A DNA stretch of 64,000 bases from positions 62,001 to 126,000 of the forward strand of contig NYMS01000010.1 of assembly GCA_002529455.1 (NCBI GenBank). Reading direction: 5' to 3'. This document shows, in pieces, positions 58,191-64,000 of the stretch. The notes under the pieces were generated by a model, which made no database searches, was not told the origin of the DNA, and saw only the letters and a program-made list of their open reading frames with translations. Made by a program: the position numbers and the translations under genes. The DNA comes from Glycomyces fuscus. GTDB lineage: Bacteria; Actinomycetota; Actinomycetes; Streptosporangiales; Streptosporangiaceae. How positions within the stretch are numbered: position 1 is the first letter of the stretch; every line of letters starts with the position of its first letter.

Positions 58191-59069
58191 ATGACTGTGG
58201 GATGGGACCGTCTCCGCGTACTGGACGCCGTGGCCCGGACGGGGTCGGTGACCCAGGCCGCGACGGTACTGCACATGAGCGGCCCCGCTGTGTCACAGCA
58301 GTTGCGACGCATCGAGGCCGAGGCGAGGACGAAGATCGTGGTGCCGGACGGGCGCGGCCTCCGCCTCACCGCGAAGGGTGAGGTGCTCGCCGGGTACGCC
58401 CGGCAGGTGGCCGATGCCATGCAGCAGGCGGAGAACGATCTTCACCGCGACGAGACCTACGTCGATCATCTGCGTGTCGCGGCGATCGCCTCCGCCATCC
58501 GAAGCGTGCTCGGCTCCAAGCTGGCCGCGTTTCACCGTGAGTACCCCCGCGTGCGGGTGTCCGTCGAGGACGGGGAGACCGCCGATCATCTCGACCGTCT
58601 CGCGGCCGGGGCCGTCGATCTCGTGCTCGCCGAGTCCTGGAGCGCCTCCCCCCTGCGGTTGCCGACGGGTGTGGTCGCGGAACGGATCACACGAGAAGCC
58701 CTGTTCATCGCGATGCCGGGCGACCATCCTCTGCGGTCCCACGACCCTCTCAGTATTCGTGACCTGGCCGGAGAGCGCTGGGCGACCTGCGCCCGGGGCT
58801 CTGATGCCCACACCGCGATCGAGCAGGTCGCACGTCGGCACGGCGTCGAGCTCGACGTGTCGTTCCATGTCGCCGACCATCTGACCCAGCTCGCGTTGGT
58901 GCGAGAGGGCCTGGCCGTCGCGTGCGTGCCGATCCCGGCTGACAGCAGCGATCCGAGAATCACCTACGGGCGGCTCGACACCGAACTGCATCGCGACATC
59001 CTGCTTCTGGAGAGGGCCCAGACCGCCTCGTTGGCTCTCCAGGCCCTCAAGGCGTGCTTGGTGGACTGA
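58191..59069 (+). CDS. LysR family transcriptional regulator
   Basis: This 292-residue LysR-type regulator has an N-terminal winged helix (about 5-63: LRVLDAVARTGSVTQAATVL, then HMSGPAVSQQLRRIEAEA) and a C-terminal periplasmic-binding-like effector domain (about 90-290). The fold and length are canonical. It is divergent from the EamA transporter gene with 72 nt between start codons, so it probably activates that gene in response to the exported metabolite. It might also control the aromatic operon further left; this cannot be seen from the sequence. Confidence 0.93.
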   Translation: MTVGWDRLRVLDAVARTGSVTQAATVLHMSGPAVSQQLRRIEAEARTKIVVPDGRGLRLTAKGEVLAGYARQVADAMQQAENDLHRDETYVDHLRVAAIASAIRSVLGSKLAAFHREYPRVRVSVEDGETADHLDRLAAGAVDLVLAESWSASPLRLPTGVVAERITREALFIAMPGDHPLRSHDPLSIRDLAGERWATCARGSDAHTAIEQVARRHGVELDVSFHVADHLTQLALVREGLAVACVPIPADSSDPRITYGRLDTELHRDILLLERAQTASLALQALKACLVD

Positions 59070-59266
59070 CCCGGCGGGCACAGTCGAGGACCTTCTCCCG
59101 AGTGGTGTCCGAGCCCAGCGGGTCGGGGAGGGGCGCGGCTCCTCTCCCGGTGATGCCCGCGGTCGGACCACGGCTGGTCGCGTCGGTCGCGCTTGCGGCG
59201 GACACCCGGGCTCCTGCGGGTGTCCGGGCCGCCCCTCACCTCCTGGCCCCGGCCCCGGTGGCGGGG

Positions 59267-60781
59267 TCAGGCGTCGTCGAGGTCGACGGTGGGCAGGGGC
59301 GTGACCGCCGGTCCGTTGAGGATGCCGCCGTCGGTGTCGTACCGGGAGCCGTGGCAGGGGCAGTCCCAGCTGGTCTCCGCCGCGTTCCAGGCCAGTCGGC
59401 AGCCCATGTGGGTGCAGTTCAGGCTGACGGCGTGGAGCCTGCCCTCCGCGTCGCGGTACGCGCCGACGGAGCCGCCGTCGACGTCGATGACTCCGCCCTG
59501 GCCCCGGTCCAGGTGGCGGCCGTGGTGGGAGCGCAGCCGGTCCACGTGCCCGCCGACCAGGTCCGCGCCGACCTTGAGGTTGTCCTTGACCATCCGTCCC
59601 ACGGCCTTGGCGTCACCGACGCGGGTCGCGTCGAACATCGGCAGCCAGGGGTTGTCACGGCCCCGCAGGAGGTCGCTCAGGATGACGGCGGCGGCGGTGC
59701 CGTTGCTCAGGCCCCACTTGTTGAACCCCGTCGCCACCAGGACCCGGTCGTTCATCGGTGAACGACCGATGTAGGGCACCTGGTCGGCCGTGGTGTAGTC
59801 CTGGCCCGACCAGCGGTACTCCACCGCGTCCACGTCGAAGGTGGACCTGGTCCACTGCTCCAGGTCGTCCCACATCGCCTGTGTGTCCTGCTCGGTGCCG
59901 GTCTCGTGACCGCCGCCCACCACGATCAGCCCGTTGGAGCCGCGGTCGAGCCACGGCCGCGTGGACCTGCTGGGCGAGTCGACCGAGATCGCCATCTCCT
60001 GCGGTGCCGGACCGTGCAGCCGGGCCGCCAGCCCGAAGGACCGGAAGGGGCGCGCCTTGGCGAAGTACCCCCCGATCATGTTGATCGGCAACAGCGTCGC
60101 CACCACCACGAAGTTCGCGCGGACCGTCGCGTCCGCGGTGCTCACCCGCACGGTGCCGTCCCGGTGCTCCTCCACCTCCAACACGCGGGTGTGCTCGAAC
60201 ACCCGCGCACCGGCCGCCGACAACGCGTTCGCCAGACCGGCGACGTACCGGCCCGCGTGGAAGTGCAGTTGGTGGTCGAACCGCACCGCCGCCTCGATCC
60301 CGAAGGGCAGGTCGGTCGTCTCCACCAACGACGCCGGAAGGCGCAGGCGTTCGGCCGCGGCCACCTCCTCCTCCAGGGCCCGGCGCTGTCCGGGGTCACG
60401 GGTGTAGGCCAGGGCGGGCGCGCGGGTGAGGTCGCAGTCGATGCCGTACTCGCCGGCCAGCTCGGCGACCAGTTCCACTCCGGCCTGGTTGGCGTCGGCG
60501 TACACACGGGCCCTGTCCTGGCCGTAGCGGTCGGTCAACCCCGCATAGACCAGCCCGTGCTGGGAGGTGACCTTCCCGGTGGTGTGCCCCGTCGTGCCCT
60601 GCCCCAGGCGCCCGGCCTCCAGCACCGCGACGCTGCCGGCGCCGCCCCGCCGCGCCAGCAGCGCGGTGGTCAACCCGACGAGGCCGCCTCCCACCACCGC
60701 GACATCGACCTCCACGTCCTGTCGCAGACGGGGAAACTCCGGTCGGTTCTCCGTGACCGTCCACACGCTCTCGTGCCGCAT
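59267..60781 (-). CDS. FAD-dependent oxidoreductase with Rieske domain
   Basis: This 504-residue protein fuses a DAO-type FAD oxidoreductase (GGGLVG at 31-36; ATGFNKWGLSNGTAAA near the FAD end) to a C-terminal Rieske iron-sulfur domain. The cluster ligands are C456/H458 (CTHMGC) and C474/H477 (CPCHGS). Such fusions are common in actinobacteria, and their electron acceptors and substrates are unknown. GGAGGG precedes the ATG. A CTACCC (60904-60909; GGGTAG on the gene strand) could be part of a stress-sigma promoter, but the -35 is unclear. Confidence 0.93.
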   Translation of the reverse strand: MRHESVWTVTENRPEFPRLRQDVEVDVAVVGGGLVGLTTALLARRGGAGSVAVLEAGRLGQGTTGHTTGKVTSQHGLVYAGLTDRYGQDRARVYADANQAGVELVAELAGEYGIDCDLTRAPALAYTRDPGQRRALEEEVAAAERLRLPASLVETTDLPFGIEAAVRFDHQLHFHAGRYVAGLANALSAAGARVFEHTRVLEVEEHRDGTVRVSTADATVRANFVVVATLLPINMIGGYFAKARPFRSFGLAARLHGPAPQEMAISVDSPSRSTRPWLDRGSNGLIVVGGGHETGTEQDTQAMWDDLEQWTRSTFDVDAVEYRWSGQDYTTADQVPYIGRSPMNDRVLVATGFNKWGLSNGTAAAVILSDLLRGRDNPWLPMFDATRVGDAKAVGRMVKDNLKVGADLVGGHVDRLRSHHGRHLDRGQGGVIDVDGGSVGAYRDAEGRLHAVSLNCTHMGCRLAWNAAETSWDCPCHGSRYDTDGGILNGPAVTPLPTVDLDDA

Positions 60782-61102
60782 CCTTTGCCCTCCAGGTCAA
60801 GTCGACCGGTGCCGATGGCCCGGCCGGAGTCCGCGGCGCCCCCGTCAACTCGGCGCCCCGGCATGGGCGCTCTCACCCCATGCAACTGACAGCGCACACG
60901 GCACTACCCAAAGTTCGTGTCCGCTACCGCCGGAGCCCGGGCAGGACACGATTCCCCCGCCGCTTCCGGGCTCCCGGCTGGCCGGTGCCGTCGCGTTCCG
61001 GCGACGGGGCGCCCACCCGGGGGCGGACACCCCGGTGACCCGGCGACGGGGGGTGCCCCGTGCCCCGGCCTCCGAGGAGCACGGGGGCGCCCCGTCGCGG
61101 TG
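60782..61102. other. Gap with terminator and possible promoter
   Basis: The 321 nt hold the promoter region of the FAD-Rieske gene (left part) and a long imperfect hairpin at 61044-61097 just beyond the ABC transporter stop. No gene is seen. Confidence 0.5.
61044..61097 (-). terminator. Terminator of fused ABC exporter
   Basis: CGACGGGG... (from 61044) pairs with ...CCCGTCG (to 61097) in a stem of about 18 bp with bulges, 6 nt beyond the stop codon. This fits a strong intrinsic-type terminator. Confidence 0.65.
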
Positions 61103-63028
61103 TCAGCCCGCCTCCGGGCTGGTCAGCCCCTGGTAGGCGTTGGCCTGGATACCGAACAGCTCGGCGTACAGGCCCTCCTGGGCCATGAGCTGGTCGTGGG
61201 TGCCGTGCTCGGCGACCCGGCCCTCACGGAGCACGTAGATCCGATCGGCCTGGCGCACCGATGCCAGGCGGTGGGTGATGAGCAGCACGGTGGCGTCTCG
61301 GGCGGCGGCCTGCAACGTGTCGAACAGGCGTTTCTCCGCGCGGGCGTCCAGGGCGGCGGTGGGCTCGTCGGCGATGACCAGGTCCGCTCGCCGGTACAGG
61401 CCGCGGGCGGCGGCGATCCGCTGTTTCTGCCCTCCGGACAGGTCGGCGCCGCCCTCGAAGCGTTTGTCGAGCACGGTGTCCAGGCCCCGGTCCAGGGAGG
61501 CGACGACCTCGTCGGCGCCGCTGAGCGCGAGCGCGCGTTCGAGCCGTTCGCGGTCGACGGCCTCGTCGGGGCCGCCCATGGTGATGTTGCGCAGGGCGGG
61601 GAAGGGCCACTGGGTGTAGTCCTGGCTGATCAGCCCGATGCGGTCCCGGACCTGTTCGATGCGGGTGTCGGCGATGTCCTGGCCGTTCCAGGTGATACGG
61701 CCCTGGGCGGGGGTGTACAGGCCCGCGATGAGTTTGGCCAGCGTGGACTTGCCGGACCCGTTCTCGCCCACCAACGCCACCACCTCCCCCTTGCGCAGGG
61801 TGACGTCCACACCGCCCAGGGCCTCGCGCTCCTGGTTGGGGTAGGCGAAGCGCAGGTTCGTGGCGGACAGGGTCTCCAACGGGCCGGGCAGGTCGCACCG
61901 GCCCGGGCGGGGCAGGCTCCGCCGGGTCTGTTCGCACACCTGGTAGACGTCGTCGACGTACAACCCGGACGAGTAGGTGCTGGTGAGGGCGTGGGTGAGC
62001 CGGTCCAGCGCCCCGGTGCCCTGCCTGATCGCCACGAACGCGGCCCCCGCGACGGCCAGCGGCATCTGCCCGTTCATCAGCAGCAGGACCAGGGCGGTGT
62101 AGACGCCGAGGAGGGCGATCGCACCCACCGCGTCGCCGGTGCCGCGCACCAGGGTCTGGCGGCGGGCCACGTCCAGCATCACCGCGCGCACCCGGTCGGC
62201 GATACCGGTGTACTCACGCAGCAGTCCGGGGGCCATGTTGTAGGCCCGCAGTTCGGCGGCAGAGGCGCGGTCGGCGAGCAGGGTGCCGACCACGTAGCGG
62301 CGGCGGTCGGTGGTGGTCAGCTCCCGCAGCCTGGTGTAGCGGATGCGTGCCGCACGCATCGCCGCCCACCCGGTGGGCAGCACCGCCACCACCAGCAAAG
62401 GGGCGAGGACGGGGTGCAGGACGGTCAGCACTCCGGCGACGGCCAGCAGCCCGATGAGGCCGCTGAGCACGTCGATGGCGTTCGCGATCAGCGACGAGGA
62501 CTCGTAGATGCCCCGGTCGCGGCCCCGGGCCAGGGCGTCGTTGTAGTCGGAGTCGTCGTAGGCCTCCAGGCGGGTGCGGGCGGTCAGGGAGAACAGTTCG
62601 ATCTCCATGGCCCGCTCGACCTGGGGGCCCAGCCGCGCCTGCGCCCATCCCGCGCCCAGGGTCAGGACTCCGTGCAGGGCGAGGAGGGCGGCGAGCGCGA
62701 GCAGGGAGGGCAGGGCCGCCTGCAACCGCTCCGGAGTGGGGCCCTGGGCCAGCAGGGACTCCAGCACACGGGCGACGGCGATCAGGCCGGCCGCGCCCAC
62801 CAGACCGGCCGCGACGTTCAGGACCAGGGTGGAGGCGGTGTCGACGCGGCTGGCCCGCCAGGCCACCCCCAGGACACGGAGGATCATCCGGGGCAGCCGG
62901 GTGAGGATCGTCCACACCGTCAGCCGTTGGAGCTGGTCGACCCAGGGGTGGTAGCGGGTGGGTTTCATCCGCGGCTCGGCCGGAGCCGCGTCGGCGGGGA
63001 CGGGCGGGCGTTTGCGGGAACGACGCAT
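61103..63028 (-). CDS. Fused ABC exporter (permease plus ATPase)
   Basis: This 641-residue half-transporter has an N-terminal six-helix membrane domain (about 45-330) and a C-terminal ATPase with GENGSGKST (Walker A), LSGGQKQRIAAARG (signature) and LVIADEPTAALD (Walker B). It would work as a homodimer exporting lipids, peptides or drugs. The ATG at 63028 follows GAGGAG; the frame extends to 63295 without support. The first 20 residues are Arg/Pro-rich. It is probably monocistronic and followed by a terminator. Confidence 0.93.
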   Translation of the reverse strand: MRRSRKRPPVPADAAPAEPRMKPTRYHPWVDQLQRLTVWTILTRLPRMILRVLGVAWRASRVDTASTLVLNVAAGLVGAAGLIAVARVLESLLAQGPTPERLQAALPSLLALAALLALHGVLTLGAGWAQARLGPQVERAMEIELFSLTARTRLEAYDDSDYNDALARGRDRGIYESSSLIANAIDVLSGLIGLLAVAGVLTVLHPVLAPLLVVAVLPTGWAAMRAARIRYTRLRELTTTDRRRYVVGTLLADRASAAELRAYNMAPGLLREYTGIADRVRAVMLDVARRQTLVRGTGDAVGAIALLGVYTALVLLLMNGQMPLAVAGAAFVAIRQGTGALDRLTHALTSTYSSGLYVDDVYQVCEQTRRSLPRPGRCDLPGPLETLSATNLRFAYPNQEREALGGVDVTLRKGEVVALVGENGSGKSTLAKLIAGLYTPAQGRITWNGQDIADTRIEQVRDRIGLISQDYTQWPFPALRNITMGGPDEAVDRERLERALALSGADEVVASLDRGLDTVLDKRFEGGADLSGGQKQRIAAARGLYRRADLVIADEPTAALDARAEKRLFDTLQAAARDATVLLITHRLASVRQADRIYVLREGRVAEHGTHDQLMAQEGLYAELFGIQANAYQGLTSPEAG

Positions 63029-63530
63029 CGAACTCCTCATCGAAAAGGGAGGGTTGCGGTGGTGATCCTGCCGCTCGGCGGTGACGGTCCGCCACGGGTT
63101 CGAACGCCGGGTGGGGGTTGTGGTGGGACCCAATCCGGGGCGGTGCTCGGTGCGGTTGCCGCCGGGTACCGGACCAGGGGGCGGAGGGGGCGGGCGGCCC
63201 CGCGGAAAATCGCGCTGATGGGTGGTGTCCGGATCGGCGCGGGAAACGGACCCGGCGCAAACCCGGCGGACCAGGTGTCGTTCCTCGTCGGACAAAGGTC
63301 CGAAACCCGGCCTCGCGGCTCCCGGACGGCGGCCCGCCGTATCCGGGGTTCACGCCCGGGTGCGGTCGGGGCCGGGCCGTGCGGCTCCCACGGGCCGGGG
63401 GCGGAGCGGCTCCTCGTCGGGACGCCGGTACCCGAAGAGCACCGCCGCGGCGGGAGGGGGAGGGGCTTCCCGGGGGCTGGTCGGAGGAGGGCCCCGGACG
63501 GCTTCCATCTGGGGAGGCCCGGAAACGACT
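63029..63530. other. Gap without recognisable gene
   Basis: About 500 nt upstream of the ABC exporter are GC-rich. Plus-strand open frames here run on into the tRNA-Val gene and are not coding. I see no promoter pair with good spacing. Confidence 0.5.
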
Positions 63531-63556
63531 CAGGCCGGAGCGTGTGCTCCGGCCTG
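63531..63556 (-). terminator. Terminator of tRNA operon
   Basis: A perfect 11-bp stem (63531-63541 with 63546-63556) and 4-nt loop lie just downstream of the tRNA-Val 3' end on the minus strand. Confidence 0.8.
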
Positions 63557-63565
63557 GGAAGGTGG

Positions 63566-63639
63566 TGGGCGATACAGGATTCGAACCTGTGACCTCTACC
63601 GTGTCAAGGTAGCGCTCTAACCAACTGAGCTAACCGCCC
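63566..63639 (-). tRNA. tRNA-Val (GAC)
   Basis: The cloverleaf is complete: acceptor GGGCGGT pairs with ATCGCCC, the anticodon loop TTGACAC carries GAC, and the T arm contains GGTTCGAATCC. The 3' CCA is encoded (63563-63565). It is the third gene of a three-tRNA operon. Confidence 0.97.
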
Positions 63640-63653
63640 GCGTGTAGCGTGGG

Positions 63654-63724
63654 AGGTGGAGACGGGATTCGAACCCGTGTAGACGGCTTTGCAGGCCGCT
63701 GCCTCGCCTCTCGGCCACTCCACC
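63654..63724 (-). tRNA. tRNA-Cys (GCA)
   Basis: Acceptor GGTGGAG pairs with CTCCACC, the anticodon loop CTGCAAA carries GCA, and the T arm is GGGTTCGAATCCC. The discriminator is U, as in cysteine tRNAs. CCA is not encoded. Middle gene of the operon. Confidence 0.97.
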
Positions 63725-63765
63725 GAGTTACACGTGAGGTGCCGGGGCGCCTCGCGTCTCCTCCG

Positions 63766-63838
63766 AGCGGACGACGGGATTCGAACCCGCGACCCTCACC
63801 TTGGCAAGGTGATGCTCTACCAGCTGAGCCACGTCCGC
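63766..63838 (-). tRNA. tRNA-Gly (GCC)
   Basis: Acceptor GCGGACG pairs with CGTCCGC, the anticodon loop TTGCCAA carries GCC, and the T arm is GGGTTCGAATCCC. CCA is not encoded. First gene of the operon. Confidence 0.97.
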
Positions 63839-63886
63839 TTGCTGCCTGGCCTGGGGCCCGTGGGCCCCGCCGTGCTGCTGGTAAGA

Positions 63887-63914
63887 ACTCTAGCGGAAAG
63901 TCAGCAGACGGCAA
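63887..63914 (-). promoter_or_regulatory. Promoter of Gly-Cys-Val tRNA operon
   Basis: On the minus strand TTGCCG (63909-63914) and TAGAGT (63887-63892) are separated by 16 nt, 49 nt upstream of tRNA-Gly. Both match housekeeping consensus well. Beyond it, to the window end, no feature is seen. Confidence 0.7.
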
Positions 63915-64000
63915 ATCGGCGCTGGGAGGAGCCGGTTCGGCGCTCCCTCGGCGGGTGGGCGGCCGTGCGGACGAGGGACGCGCCGGGACGTTCGGAGCAG

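Noticed and set aside
59054-59761. 235-residue plus-strand open frame
   Set aside because: Mostly antisense of the FAD-Rieske gene; no supporting motif.
63222-63620. 132-residue plus-strand open frame ending near 63620
   Set aside because: It reads into the tRNA-Val gene in antisense and has no ribosome site; it is not coding.

Overview
The window is high-GC chromosomal DNA from an actinomycete. GTG and TTG starts are common, many starts have GGAGG-type ribosome sites, and several genes look leaderless. The XRE/DUF397 pair, DUF4333 lipoprotein, RmuC, RSH-family protein and ABATE/CGNR regulator fit a filamentous actinomycete. Nocardiopsaceae is my best guess, but no 16S rRNA or other diagnostic marker is present. 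All assignments come from reading the sequence and its translations; no database search was run.

Layout. 1-8.7 kb: a partial lipoprotein, then a type I restriction-modification operon (hsdM-hsdS-hsdR, minus strand). It is preceded by a 688-residue HTH/methylase-like protein whose catalytic NPPY motif reads ILPY. 9-12 kb: an XRE/DUF397 pair divergent from an anti-sigma-like ATPase. 12-14.5 kb: rmuC, then truncated NUDIX and glutamyl-tRNA synthetase pseudogenes. 14.8-22.4 kb: a probable Zur-controlled metallophore uptake/export locus in the order of staphylococcal cntABCDFE, with the two permeases fused and a 33/34-bp inverted repeat between the ATPase genes. A convergent methyltransferase gene has its own Zur-like box. 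No cntKLM-type biosynthesis genes are present.

22.4-33 kb: a TetR/glycosyltransferase pair, an FMN split-barrel protein, a Ser/Thr kinase, an ABC-2 exporter with divergent TetR, an M3 peptidase and a duplicated DUF4333 lipoprotein. 32.7-41.3 kb: gcvH, a crotonase with altered active site, an RSH protein with degenerate synthetase, an Old Yellow Enzyme/ArsR pair sharing a 17-bp-period operator array, a thioredoxin-reductase-like protein, a DUF1348/CGNR pair, a DUF2795 protein and a ZIP transporter remnant. 41.5-51.9 kb: an MFS/TetR module, a SUKH-like protein, a CPBP protease, a GPP34 fragment, an ABC-2 exporter divergent from a DesKR-like two-component system, and a secreted phosphodiester glycosidase.

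52.1-59.1 kb: the most unusual block. Five overlapping genes encode an unrecognised protein, an ABM-type protein, a PLP aromatic amino acid decarboxylase, a gentisate-dioxygenase-like cupin and a DJ-1/PfpI protein. Nearby lie an EamA exporter and a divergent LysR regulator. This may be a small undescribed aromatic-amino-acid pathway. 59.2-64 kb: a FAD/Rieske oxidoreductase, a fused ABC exporter, and a tRNA operon (Gly-GCC, Cys-GCA, Val-GAC) with promoter and terminator.
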